Counted from the first letter of the stretch, positions 7,676 through 15,260 are shown. The stretch: 19,805 nucleotides of DNA from Bacteroidales bacterium (GCA_004557185.1 SFEP01000046.1:1-19805), one strand, 5' to 3'. Translations and numbers: made by a program. Notes: generated from the sequence alone by a model not told the origin.

Positions 7676-7746
7676 GATGCTACGTAAAAAAATTACGTCG
7701 TTCGTAAATTTTATCACGTCGTTCGTAAACTTTTTTACGTAGCATC
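7676..7746 (+). repeat. Repeat cassette B: three 21-bp units inside a 16-bp inverted repeat
   Basis: The units start at 7679, 7700 and 7721. Each has a TACGTAAA or TTCGTAAA head and most end in ACGTC. The ends GATGCTACGTAAAAAA (7676-7691) and TTTTTTACGTAGCATC (7731-7746) are perfect inverted repeats, followed by TATTTC as in cassette A. The start of B is exactly 105 bp (5 x 21) after the start of A. The intervening linker (7638-7678) is 41 nt and recurs at 19727-19767. Confidence 0.85.
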
Positions 7747-7839
7747 TATTTCAGGCTACCCCTATGCCCGTCAGAGGGGGGCGTATGCCTATTTTTAGAG
7801 CGTGCAGATAGCGTGGCAGACCGTCGGCCCATGTGCCGC

Positions 7840-8712
7840 TCAGCCCAGCAATCGGGCTGCGGTGTCGTAGCCCTCGCGGTAGAGGGCGTTGAGCTTTTCG
7901 GCATCGAGGGTGAGGCGGCCCACCTCGAGCGGGCGCTGCGGACGGATGATGAGCACGCGGCCCTCGCGCTCCAGAGCCTCGAGCAGGTCCATCTGCTTGT
8001 TGTAGCGCTCGTGCATGTGGCTCAGCACGGCCCGCAGACGGGGGAAACGGCTGTAGACCATGCGGGGCAGACGGAAGCCGTAGTCCTCGTCGCGGTAGCC
8101 GGCGTTGTGGGTGGTGACCACCACGTTGTAGGCGTAGCCCTGGCTCATGGCGCGCTCCACGGGCAGGGCGTCGGTGATGCCGCCGTCGAGGTAGGGCACG
8201 TGGTCGACCCACACCACGGGGCAGCCGTAGGGCAGCGCGCTCGTGGCCTTGGTGATTTGCAGCAGGCGGCGCGGGTCGCTGCGCTCGCTCAGGTAGACGG
8301 CACGACCCGTGAGGCAGTTGGTGGCCACCATCTCATAGCGCATGGGGTTGGCAAAGCAGGCTTCGTAGTCGAAGGGGAGCACGCGGTTGGGCAGCGTGTC
8401 GTACATGAAGCGGCGGTCGAGAATGCTGTGCTGCGACCACAGGTAGCGCAGCCCTATGTAGCGGTACTTCTGCAGCACGTCGACATTCGAACGGCGGGCA
8501 CGGCCGCGCTGGCCGCTCATATAGGAGAGGCCGTTGCAAGCCCCCGCCGACACCGCCACGCAGTAGGGAAAGGTGATGCCGAGGTCCATAAAGCAGTCGA
8601 GCACACCCGAGGTGAACACGCCGCGCATGCCGCCGCCCTCAAGCACGAGGCCGGCATCGGGGTGGGCCGTCCAGGCCACACGCGGTACAGGGGTTTCGGT
8701 GTTTGACTTCAT
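7840..8712 (-). CDS. Patatin-like phospholipase family protein
   Basis: The frame is open up to 9036, but the ATG at 8712 (MKSNTETPVPRV) lies just before the conserved core, so I take 290 residues. The patatin fold is shown by the oxyanion glycine loop LEGGGMRGVF (residues 24-33), the nucleophile elbow AVSAGACNG with Ser55, and the second dyad residue Asp176 in YLDGGITDALP. The usual first glycine of GxSxG is alanine here. The family hydrolyses acyl esters of phospholipids or other lipids; the substrate is unknown. There is no signal peptide or membrane helix, so it is probably cytosolic or peripheral. The C-terminal part (about 200-290, RPQRPLEVGRL) resembles the tail of the bacterial YjjU-like branch. 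It is convergent with fumarase and divergent from aminopeptidase P. Confidence 0.9.
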   Translation of the reverse strand: MKSNTETPVPRVAWTAHPDAGLVLEGGGMRGVFTSGVLDCFMDLGITFPYCVAVSAGACNGLSYMSGQRGRARRSNVDVLQKYRYIGLRYLWSQHSILDRRFMYDTLPNRVLPFDYEACFANPMRYEMVATNCLTGRAVYLSERSDPRRLLQITKATSALPYGCPVVWVDHVPYLDGGITDALPVERAMSQGYAYNVVVTTHNAGYRDEDYGFRLPRMVYSRFPRLRAVLSHMHERYNKQMDLLEALEREGRVLIIRPQRPLEVGRLTLDAEKLNALYREGYDTAARLLG

Positions 8713-8849
8713 GTGTGTAGAAAAGAGAGGTAGGTCCGTCAGTTTAGTAAGTTCGGTACACTGAAATGACGCAGCCGCCTGCTGCTGCAGGGCTTCGCGT
8801 CGGGGCATGCGAGCCGCCCCACCGGGCAGCGCCGCACGCAAATTGCTGA

Positions 8850-8857
8850 CAAAGATA
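8850..8857 (-). promoter_or_regulatory. Candidate -7 element for the phospholipase
   Basis: The minus strand reads TATCTTTG here, an exact TAnnTTTG match, about 138 nt upstream of the ATG at 8712. A TTTTT-rich stretch is at roughly the right distance for a -33 box, but there is no exact TTTG. Confidence 0.45.
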
Positions 8858-8880
8858 CGCGTATTCCGAAAGAAAAAGTG

Positions 8881-8888
8881 TAATTTTG
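8881..8888 (+). promoter_or_regulatory. Candidate -7 element for aminopeptidase P
   Basis: TAATTTTG (followed by C) exactly matches TAnnTTTG(C). It would give a leader of about 170 nt. No TTTG is seen at the -33 distance. It is only 23 bp from the opposing minus-strand box, so the two promoters would overlap back to back. Confidence 0.45.
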
Positions 8889-9064
8889 CCATCAAACACA
8901 CCCATTTAGCGTGGAGCCTCGGCGGCCATGCGTGAAATGAACAAAAAGAGGCGCCATCGGGCACACAGCACCCACCTTCAAGCAAGGGCTGACACGGCTG
9001 CCTGACGAGCATCGCCCCACACCTATTACTATCCACTCCTTTTTTCTAAAAAATACCACTCTAC

Positions 9065-10468
9065 GTGCTTTTCGACAAACAAACTTATGTGGAACGCCGC
9101 AACCGCCTGCGCCAGCTCGTAGGCAGCGGCCTCATCGTGCTGCCCGGCAACAACGACAGCCCGCTCAACTATCCCGCCAACACTTACAAATTTCGCCAGG
9201 ACAGTTCGTTCCTCTACTTCTTCGGTCAGCAGCGCAACGGCTTGGCTGGTGTGCTCGACGCCGACAGCGGCGAGGACTGGCTGGCAGGCGATGAAATAGA
9301 CATCGACGACATCGTGTGGTTCGGCTCGGTGCACTCCGTGAAGGCCATGGCCGAGGAGTGCGGCGCTGCCTGCAGCCTGAGCATGGGGCAGATGGAGGAA
9401 AAGGTGCGCCAGGCTGTGGCTCAAGGCCGCAAAGTGCACTTCCTGCCGCCCTATCGCCACGACACGCAGATATGGCTCATGGACCTGCTCGGCATTCACC
9501 CCTCGAAGCAGCGCGAAGCCGCCTCGGTGCCCCTCATCAAGGCCGTGGTGCAGCTGCGCAGCGTGAAGTCGGCCGGCGAAATTGAGGAACTGGAACGCGC
9601 CGCCCGCATTGGCTACGAAATGCACACCACGGCCATGCGCCTGTGCCGTCCTGGCGTGACGGAGCAATACATCGGCGGCATGCTCGACGGCATCGCCTCG
9701 GCCTACGGCTGCATCACCTCGTTTCAGAGCATCGTGTCGATGCACGGCGAAATTCTGCACGGCTATCCCTCGCCCCGCCCCCTCGAAGCGGGACGCCTGC
9801 TGCTCTGCGACGCCGGTGCCGAAACGAACCACAACTACTGCTCCGACCACACCCGCACCACGCCCATCAGCGGCAAGTTCACCCAGAAGCAGAAGGAAAT
9901 TTACCAAATCGTGGTGGACTGCCACGACTTGGCACTCACACACGCCAAGCCCGGCGTGCGTTGGTGGGATGTGCACATGGCCGTTTGCACCCTCATGACC
10001 GAAAGGCTCAAGGAGCTGGGCCTGATGAAGGGCGACACGCAGGAGGCTGTGCAGGCCGGAGCCCACGCCCTCTTCCTGCCCCACGGCTTGGGACACATGA
10101 TGGGCATGGATGTGCACGACATGGAAGGCTTGGGCCAGACCTACGTGGGCTACGACAACGAAACGCGCCCCTCCTCGCAGTTCGGCACCGCCTCACTGCG
10201 CTTTGCCCGCCGCCTGGAAGAGGGCCACGTGGTGACCGACGAGCCGGGTATCTACTTCATTCCCGACCTCATCGACCTGTGGCGCCGCGAGGGCACGAAC
10301 GCACAGTTCCTCAACTTCGACGCCATTGAGCACTACAAGGACTTCGGCGGCATACGCATTGAGGACGACGTGCTGGTGACGAAGGACGGTTGCCGCTTCC
10401 TCGGCAAAGAGCGCATCCCCTATCACATTGCCGACGTGGAGGCTTTCCTCGCAGCACGCGAGGGCTGA
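9065..10468 (+). CDS. pepP: Xaa-Pro aminopeptidase P (M24B metallopeptidase)
   Basis: The enzyme removes N-terminal residues preceding proline from peptides. It has 467 residues and an N-terminal creatinase-like domain (to about 165), with LVGSGLIVLPGNND and FLYFFG typical of the family. The C-terminal pita-bread domain carries all five metal ligands: D249 (LLLCDAG), D261 (SDHTRT), H344 (HGLGHMMG), E393 (TDEPGIY) and E433 (GGIRIEDD). It probably binds two Mn or Zn ions. The start is a GTG at 9065: an in-frame TAA lies five codons upstream, there is no ATG between, and the next residues (LFDKQTYVERRNRL) match the family start. No signal peptide, so cytosolic. The next gene is also a peptidase, so the pair may serve peptide catabolism. 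Confidence 0.95.
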   Translation: MLFDKQTYVERRNRLRQLVGSGLIVLPGNNDSPLNYPANTYKFRQDSSFLYFFGQQRNGLAGVLDADSGEDWLAGDEIDIDDIVWFGSVHSVKAMAEECGAACSLSMGQMEEKVRQAVAQGRKVHFLPPYRHDTQIWLMDLLGIHPSKQREAASVPLIKAVVQLRSVKSAGEIEELERAARIGYEMHTTAMRLCRPGVTEQYIGGMLDGIASAYGCITSFQSIVSMHGEILHGYPSPRPLEAGRLLLCDAGAETNHNYCSDHTRTTPISGKFTQKQKEIYQIVVDCHDLALTHAKPGVRWWDVHMAVCTLMTERLKELGLMKGDTQEAVQAGAHALFLPHGLGHMMGMDVHDMEGLGQTYVGYDNETRPSSQFGTASLRFARRLEEGHVVTDEPGIYFIPDLIDLWRREGTNAQFLNFDAIEHYKDFGGIRIEDDVLVTKDGCRFLGKERIPYHIADVEAFLAAREG

Positions 10469-10478
10469 CCTCACTACC

Positions 10479-10486
10479 TATTTTTG
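10479..10486 (+). promoter_or_regulatory. Possible -7 element before the C1B peptidase
   Basis: TATTTTTG in the 46-nt gap fits TAnnTTTG and would give a leader of about 20 nt. No -33 box is visible because the upstream sequence is GC-rich coding. Cotranscription with aminopeptidase P is equally possible. Confidence 0.3.
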
Positions 10487-10514
10487 ACAACATTATCAAA
10501 TCATACACTTTACA

Positions 10515-11717
10515 ATGAAAAAATCACTTCTTCTGGCAGTGGCCATGTGCCTGCTGCCCGCCTCAATGGCCGCATCGAGCCGCCAACTGGCTGAAACCGA
10601 CGACACGGTGAAGTTTACCGTAGTGAAAGAATTGCCTATTACCTCCATCAAGGACCAGAACCAGAGCGGCACGTGCTGGGCTTACTCCTCGCTGGGCTTC
10701 TTCGAGGCCGAACTGCTGCGTATGGGCAAGGGCTCACACGACTTGTGCGAATCGTTCCTCGTGTACAAAACCTACATGGACCGCGCCGACAAGGCCGTGC
10801 GCACCCACGGCGACGTGAGCTTCTCGCAGGGCGGCTCGTTCTACGACGCCGTGTACTGCCTCAAGCACTACGGCATCGTGCCGCAGCAGGCCATGCCCGC
10901 TCCCGGCTCGCTCTACGGCGACAGCCTCTTCAACTTCAACCAGCTCGACGCTGTAACCTCGGCTTACGTCAAGGCTCTGGCCAAGGGTGAACACAAGAAG
11001 ATTTCACTCACCTGGAAAAAGGACCTCGACGGCATCTACCGCAACTACTTCGGCGAACTGCCCACCGAGGTGAAGGTAGGCAAGAAAACCTACACGCCGC
11101 AAACCTACGTGAGCGAATACCTCGGCCTGAACATGGACGACTACGTGTCGCTCACCTCGTACACTCACGAGCCTTTCTACGGCAAGTTCATCCTCGAAAT
11201 TCAGGACAATTGGCGCTGGGCCGAAAGCTACAACCTGCCGCTCGACGAGTTTATGCGCGTCATGGAAGAGGCTGTGAAGAACGGCTACCCCATTGCCTGG
11301 GGCGCTGACGTGACGGAGTACTACTTCGGCCGCCGCAACGGCAAAGGCTACGCTTACGTGCCCAAGGAACTCAAAATACGCGACCTGCAGGGCTCTGACG
11401 CTGCACGCTGGGGCGGCACCATGGAGCAGGGCGCCCAGGTGAGCAGCGACGACGAACTGACCATCACGCAGGAACTCCGTCAGCAGGGCTACGACAACTG
11501 GGAAACCACCGACGACCACGGCATGGTTATCTACGGTCTGGCCAAGGACCCCAAGGGCAACAACTACTTCATGGTGAAGAACTCGTGGGGCGACTACGGC
11601 AAATACCACGGCATGTTCTACGCCTCGAAGGCTTATGTGGCTTACAAAACGATGAACATTCTCATCAACAAAAAGGCCATCCCCGCCGACATTGCCAAGA
11701 AGCTTGGCCTGAAGTAA
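10515..11717 (+). CDS. Exported C1B cysteine peptidase (aminopeptidase C / bleomycin hydrolase family)
   Basis: This 400-residue papain-like peptidase has a signal peptide (MKKSLLLAVAMCLLPASMA, cleavage near residue 19-20), unlike the cytosolic PepC of Gram-positive bacteria. That places it in the periplasm or beyond, as is common for Bacteroidales members of this family. The catalytic set is complete: Q48 and C54 in DQNQSGTCWAYSS, H335 in DDHGMVIYG and N356 in VKNSWGDYG. The long insertion between the Cys and His halves (about 110-300, with YVSEYLGLNMDDYVSLTSY) is characteristic of the bleomycin hydrolase branch. The C-terminus ends KKLGLK, and in this family the tail reaches into the active site to enforce aminopeptidase action. 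It probably trims peptides from external protein digestion. A strong terminator follows directly. Confidence 0.93.
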   Translation: MKKSLLLAVAMCLLPASMAASSRQLAETDDTVKFTVVKELPITSIKDQNQSGTCWAYSSLGFFEAELLRMGKGSHDLCESFLVYKTYMDRADKAVRTHGDVSFSQGGSFYDAVYCLKHYGIVPQQAMPAPGSLYGDSLFNFNQLDAVTSAYVKALAKGEHKKISLTWKKDLDGIYRNYFGELPTEVKVGKKTYTPQTYVSEYLGLNMDDYVSLTSYTHEPFYGKFILEIQDNWRWAESYNLPLDEFMRVMEEAVKNGYPIAWGADVTEYYFGRRNGKGYAYVPKELKIRDLQGSDAARWGGTMEQGAQVSSDDELTITQELRQQGYDNWETTDDHGMVIYGLAKDPKGNNYFMVKNSWGDYGKYHGMFYASKAYVAYKTMNILINKKAIPADIAKKLGLK

Positions 11718-11739
11718 AAACAGCCTGACCACCACAACT

Positions 11740-11776
11740 GAGGGACGCGCTCTGCAGAGAGTGCGCCCCTCCTTTT
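11740..11776 (+). terminator. Rho-independent terminator of the C1B peptidase gene
   Basis: The stem GAGGGACGCGCTCT (11740-11753) pairs with AGAGTGCGCCCCTC (11758-11771) with one mismatch and one G-T wobble. The loop is 4 nt (GCAG) and CTTTTATT follows. It begins about 22 nt after the stop codon. Confidence 0.8.
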
Positions 11777-11812
11777 ATTATATATACCCCTCCTTTATAC
11801 AGGCAATGGCGT

Positions 11813-11882
11813 GCGCAGTGCATGAGGCGGCGGCCAGCCTGCGCGGCTGAAGCCAGCAGCATGCACACCGCGGCGCGCAGTG
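11813..11882. other. GC-rich structured segment upstream of the histidine promoter
   Basis: Direct repeats GCGCAGTG (11813-11820 and 11875-11882) bracket an inverted pair, GTGCATG (11818-11824) and CATGCAC (11860-11866), and an inner hairpin, CAGCC (11835-11839) with GGCTG (11845-11849). The role is unknown. It lies before the inferred transcription start, so it is not part of the histidine leader. The rest of the 303-nt gap (11718-12020) holds the preceding terminator, the his promoter and a leader of about 60 nt. Confidence 0.4.
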
Positions 11883-11922
11883 AGCAGAATGTAGCACGAA
11901 GCCTTGTTAGGAGGGAAAGTGC

Positions 11923-11953
11923 TTGCACATTTCAACGAAAAGCCGTAATATTG
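11923..11953 (+). promoter_or_regulatory. Candidate promoter of the histidine operon
   Basis: TTGC (11923-11926), 19 nt, then TAATATTG (11946-11953, followed by C). The downstream box differs from TAnnTTTG at one position. The leader to hisG would be about 60 nt. It has no T-box features and no leader peptide with a run of His codons, so a classical attenuator is not supported. Confidence 0.45.
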
Positions 11954-12020
11954 CAGTCAATTTATTACCACAAAGGCATTATCGCTGTAACACGCAGCAT
12001 CACTCCTAACACAAAAACAC

Positions 12021-12872
12021 ATGTTGAGAATAGCCATACAGGCCAAGGGCCGGCTTAACGAAGACACCATGTCGCTGCTGGCCGACGCCGGCATCGACGT
12101 AGCACAAAGCAAACGCAAACTCGTGGCACGCGCCACAGGCTTCCCCATCGAAGTGCTCTACCTGCGCGACGACGACATACCGCAAGCCGTGCACATGGGC
12201 GTGGCCGATGTGGGCATTGTGGGGCTGAACGAGGTGGCCGAACGCGACCTGGCGCTGCGCGAGGTGATGCGCCTCGGCTTCGGCGCTTGCCGCATTTCGC
12301 TGGCCGTGCCCCGCGGCGTGGAGTACCACGGCCCGGCCTGGTTCAACGGGCGCTGCGTGGCCACATCCTACCCCCACATTCTGCGCTCCTACTTCGACAG
12401 CCTCGCCATCAAGGCCGACATTCACGAGATAGCGGGCTCGGTGGAGATAGCCCCCGCCGTAGGCATGGCCGACGGCATCTTCGACATCGTGTCGTCGGGC
12501 GGCACACTCATACAGAACGGACTGGTGGAGGTGGAGCAGGTGTTCCACTCTGAGGCCGCGCTGGTGGCCAACCCGCATCTGAGCGCCGAGAAACTGGCTG
12601 AGGTGGAAAAACTCAAGTTCCGCTTCAGTTCGATTGTGAACAGCCGCGGCTTCAAATACGTATTGATGAACGTGCCCTCCGACGTGGTGGAACGCGCCGT
12701 AGCCCTCATCGGCGGCATGCGCAGCCCCACCGTGCTCCCCCTTGCCGCCCCCGGCTGGTGCTCGCTGCACACGGTGATGAGCGAGGACGTGCTCTGGCAG
12801 AAAATTGAGGCGCTGAAGGAACTCGGCGCTGAGGGCATTCTCGTGCTCAACCTTGAAAACATGATTCCCTGA
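12021..12872 (+). CDS. hisG: ATP phosphoribosyltransferase, long form
   Basis: This is the first committed step of histidine synthesis: ATP plus PRPP gives phosphoribosyl-ATP, in the cytoplasm. At 283 residues it is the long, self-contained HisG that needs no HisZ. The catalytic part opens with LRIAIQAKGRLNEDT. The PRPP-binding signature sits at about 142-163 (EIAPAVGMADGIFDIVSSGG). The C-terminal regulatory domain starts near 208 (KYVLMNVP, MRSPTVLPL); in the family this domain mediates feedback inhibition by histidine. It is the first gene of the cluster, and hisD begins 4 nt after its stop. Confidence 0.97.
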   Translation: MLRIAIQAKGRLNEDTMSLLADAGIDVAQSKRKLVARATGFPIEVLYLRDDDIPQAVHMGVADVGIVGLNEVAERDLALREVMRLGFGACRISLAVPRGVEYHGPAWFNGRCVATSYPHILRSYFDSLAIKADIHEIAGSVEIAPAVGMADGIFDIVSSGGTLIQNGLVEVEQVFHSEAALVANPHLSAEKLAEVEKLKFRFSSIVNSRGFKYVLMNVPSDVVERAVALIGGMRSPTVLPLAAPGWCSLHTVMSEDVLWQKIEALKELGAEGILVLNLENMIP

Positions 12873-12876
12873 ACGC

Positions 12877-14163
12877 ATGATGAACCGCATAGCCATCTTT
12901 CAGAACCCCCAGCCCGACACCTGGCCCGCCCTGACGGAGCGCAACGCTCCCGACGATGCTGCCGTGGAGCAATCAGTACGCCACATCATAGCCGAGGTGC
13001 GGGCTCATGGCGACGAGGCCCTGCGCCGTTTCGCCCTGGCCTTCGACCACGCCCACATCGACGCGCTCGCCCTCTCCGACGACGAACGGCAACGCATGGA
13101 GCAAGGCGTGAGCAACGACGTGAAGCGAGCCATCGACCGCGCCATGCACCACATCGAGGCCTTTCACGCTGCCCAGCGTCCCCACACGGTCGACGTCTAC
13201 ACCCAGCAAGGCGTGCACTGCATACAGAAGGCCGTGCCGCTACAGCGCGTGGGCCTCTACATTCCCGGTGGCCGCGCCCCGCTCTTCAGCACCGTGCTCA
13301 TGCTGGCACTGCCCGCCCGCATTGCCGGCTGCAAGGAGGTGGTGCTCTGCACGCCACAGGGTGCCGACGGCTTCATTGCGCCCGAAATCATCTACGCCGC
13401 CAACCGTTGCGGCGTGCACACCATCTACCGCATCGGCGGCGCGCAGGCCATCGCTGCCATGGCTTACGGCACGGAGAGCATCGCGCCCGTCAACAAGATT
13501 TTCGGGCCCGGCAACCGCTACGTGACGCATGCCAAGCAGCAGGTGAGCGTGCACACCGCCATCGACATGCCCGCCGGCCCCTCGGAGGTGCTGGTGATGG
13601 CCGACGACACGGCACGGCCCGACTTCATAGCCGCCGACATGCTCTCGCAGGCTGAGCACGGCCCCGACAGCCAGGCCATGCTCGTGTGCCAAAGCAGTGC
13701 GCTGGCCGAGGCCGTGGCCACCGAGGTGGAGCGACAGACGGCCTTGCTGCCGCGCGCCGCACTGGTGGAGCAGTCGCTCTCGAAAAGCCGCATCATCGTG
13801 CTGCCCACGCGGCAGGCCATGACGGACTTTGCCAACGCCTACGCCGCCGAGCACCTCATCGTGCAGATGGAGCGCCCTTGGGAAATTGCGGAGCGCATCA
13901 CCGCCGCGGGCAGCGTCTTTGTGGGGCACTACTCGCCAGAGTCGGCGGGCGACTACGCATCGGGCACCAACCACACACTGCCCACCAGCGGATGGGCGGC
14001 TGCCTACAGCGGCGTGAACCTCGACAGCTACTTCCATAAAATCACCTTCCAGGAACTCTCGTCCGAGGGTCTGGCCTCCCTCGCACCCACCATTACCACC
14101 ATGGCCCGCGCCGAGGGTCTCGAGGCCCATGCCCGCGCCGTGGAGGTGCGCACCCGCCGCTGA
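12877..14163 (+). CDS. hisD: Histidinol dehydrogenase
   Basis: The enzyme oxidises L-histidinol to L-histidine in two NAD-dependent steps, the end of the pathway. It has 428 residues, close to the usual 430-435. Zinc ligands Q258 and H261 (LSQAEHGPDSQ), D359 (SAGDYASGTNH) and H418 (GLEAHARAVEVR) are present, as is the catalytic pair E325/H326 (YAAEHLIV). Further family blocks are VGLYIPGG, GGAQAIAAMAYGT, KIFGPGNRYV and DMPAGPSEVLV. Two adjacent ATG codons open the frame (MMNRIA), so the start could be one codon later. The 4-nt gap from hisG implies cotranscription. An 83-nt gap follows before hisC. Confidence 0.98.
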   Translation: MMNRIAIFQNPQPDTWPALTERNAPDDAAVEQSVRHIIAEVRAHGDEALRRFALAFDHAHIDALALSDDERQRMEQGVSNDVKRAIDRAMHHIEAFHAAQRPHTVDVYTQQGVHCIQKAVPLQRVGLYIPGGRAPLFSTVLMLALPARIAGCKEVVLCTPQGADGFIAPEIIYAANRCGVHTIYRIGGAQAIAAMAYGTESIAPVNKIFGPGNRYVTHAKQQVSVHTAIDMPAGPSEVLVMADDTARPDFIAADMLSQAEHGPDSQAMLVCQSSALAEAVATEVERQTALLPRAALVEQSLSKSRIIVLPTRQAMTDFANAYAAEHLIVQMERPWEIAERITAAGSVFVGHYSPESAGDYASGTNHTLPTSGWAAAYSGVNLDSYFHKITFQELSSEGLASLAPTITTMARAEGLEAHARAVEVRTRR

Positions 14164-14246
14164 GCCACGCGGCCTGCCTTGCTGTTTGTCTGAAAAAGGC
14201 GCTTCGCCACCCCATCTCTTTCCTTATAATAAATACATCACGCCCC

Positions 14247-15260
14247 ATGCGCGAAAACATACGCCAACTCACGCCTTACTCCACCGCCCGCGACGACTAC
14301 AAGGGCGGCGACATTTCCGTGTGGCTCGATGCCAACGAGAGTCCTTACGACAACGGCGTGAACCGCTACCCCGACCCGCACCAGAAGCAGCTCAAGGCGC
14401 TGCTCTCGCAAATCAAGGGCCTGCCGCCCGAGCAGATTTTTGTGGGCAACGGTAGCGACGAAGCCATCGACCTCTGCTTCCGCATTTTCTGCGAGCCCCG
14501 TATCGACAACGCCGTGGCCATCGCCCCCTCCTACGGCATGTACAGCGTGGCGGCGCACATCAACCACGTGGAGCTGCGCGAGGTGCCGCTCGGCCCCGCT
14601 TTCAGTCTGCCCACCGCCAGCCTCCTCGCCGCTTGCGACGAGCACACCCGCCTCATGTGGGTTTGCTCGCCCAACAACCCTACGGGCAACGCCTTCAGCA
14701 CCGACGAACTCGAGGCGCTGGCCGACCGCTTCAGCGGTATGCTCGTGGTGGACGAGGCTTACGCTGACTTCTCGGCCAAAGGGTCGCTGCTCGGTGTGCT
14801 CCATCGGCATCCTAACCTCATCGTGCTGCAAACACTCTCGAAAGCGTGGGGCATGGCGGGCCTACGGCTCGGACTGGCCTTCGCCTCGACCGAGGTGGCC
14901 GAGGTGTTGGCTCGGGTGAAATATCCCTACAACGTGAACGCTCCCACACAGCAGGAGGTGATGCGCCGCTTGCGGCAGGAGCCGCACCACGAGCACGTGG
15001 CCGAAACCATCAGCGAACGCGAAAGGCTGGCCGCCCTGCTGCCCTCGCTGCCCTGCGTGCTGCACGTCTACCCCAGCGATGCCAACTTCTTCCTGGTCAA
15101 GGTAACTGATGCCGACAGGGTGTACGACTACCTTGTGCAGCACGGCATCATTGTGCGAAACCGTAACCGCGTGCTGCAATGCGAGGGCTGCCTGCGCTTC
15201 ACCATCGGCACGCCGGCCGAGAACGACCGTCTCCTGCACACCCTGGCCTCTTGTCAGTAA
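14247..15260 (+). CDS. hisC: Histidinol-phosphate aminotransferase
   Basis: This PLP enzyme converts imidazole-acetol phosphate and glutamate to histidinol phosphate and 2-oxoglutarate. It has 337 residues, slightly shorter than the typical 350-360. The N-terminal substrate segment LDANESPYDN is present, followed by VGNGSDEAIDL, SPNNPTGN, D169 in VVDEAYADF, the PLP lysine K199 in TLSKAWGMAGLRLG and R207. The closing RFTIGTPAEND supplies the conserved carboxylate-binding arginine. The start at 14247 (MRENIRQLTPY) fits the family. The 83-nt gap upstream has a short GGCG-CTT-CGCC hairpin (14198-14208) and an AT island (14222-14235), but no clear promoter. Confidence 0.97.
   Translation: MRENIRQLTPYSTARDDYKGGDISVWLDANESPYDNGVNRYPDPHQKQLKALLSQIKGLPPEQIFVGNGSDEAIDLCFRIFCEPRIDNAVAIAPSYGMYSVAAHINHVELREVPLGPAFSLPTASLLAACDEHTRLMWVCSPNNPTGNAFSTDELEALADRFSGMLVVDEAYADFSAKGSLLGVLHRHPNLIVLQTLSKAWGMAGLRLGLAFASTEVAEVLARVKYPYNVNAPTQQEVMRRLRQEPHHEHVAETISERERLAALLPSLPCVLHVYPSDANFFLVKVTDADRVYDYLVQHGIIVRNRNRVLQCEGCLRFTIGTPAENDRLLHTLASCQ

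Larger units (their letters stand above)
7415..7839. other. Repeat-filled gap between convergent fumarase and phospholipase genes
   Basis: This 425-nt stretch contains an AT-rich island (CCTTTATATATATA, 7440-7453), interleaved inverted repeats (7456-7521), two 21-bp repeat cassettes (7571-7642 and 7676-7746) and a C-rich/G-rich stretch (7755-7785). An ORF runs through it (7461-7742), but its conserved part is wholly repeat-derived. No convincing T-tract terminator was found for either convergent gene. Confidence 0.6.
8713..9064. other. Divergent intergenic region between phospholipase and aminopeptidase P
   Basis: This 352-nt gap holds the 5' leader of the phospholipase, two oppositely oriented -7-like boxes (8850-8857 minus, 8881-8888 plus) and a roughly 170-nt leader towards aminopeptidase P. 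That leader contains no convincing ORF. A T-run followed by an A-run (9041-9056) lies just before the aminopeptidase start. I saw no RNA gene or repeat. Confidence 0.5.

Noticed and set aside
7571..7746. CRISPR array
   Set aside because: The 21-bp units are contiguous with no spacers and only three copies, and the constant part is the linker rather than the repeat. No cas genes are present.
8713..9036. N-terminal extension of the phospholipase to 9036
   Set aside because: It passes through both divergent -7 boxes, is low-complexity, and lies upstream of where homologous patatins begin.
11822..12058. ORF in the histidine leader as a possible attenuator leader peptide
   Set aside because: It has no run of His codons, overlaps the start of hisG, and no alternative terminator/antiterminator pair was found in the leader.
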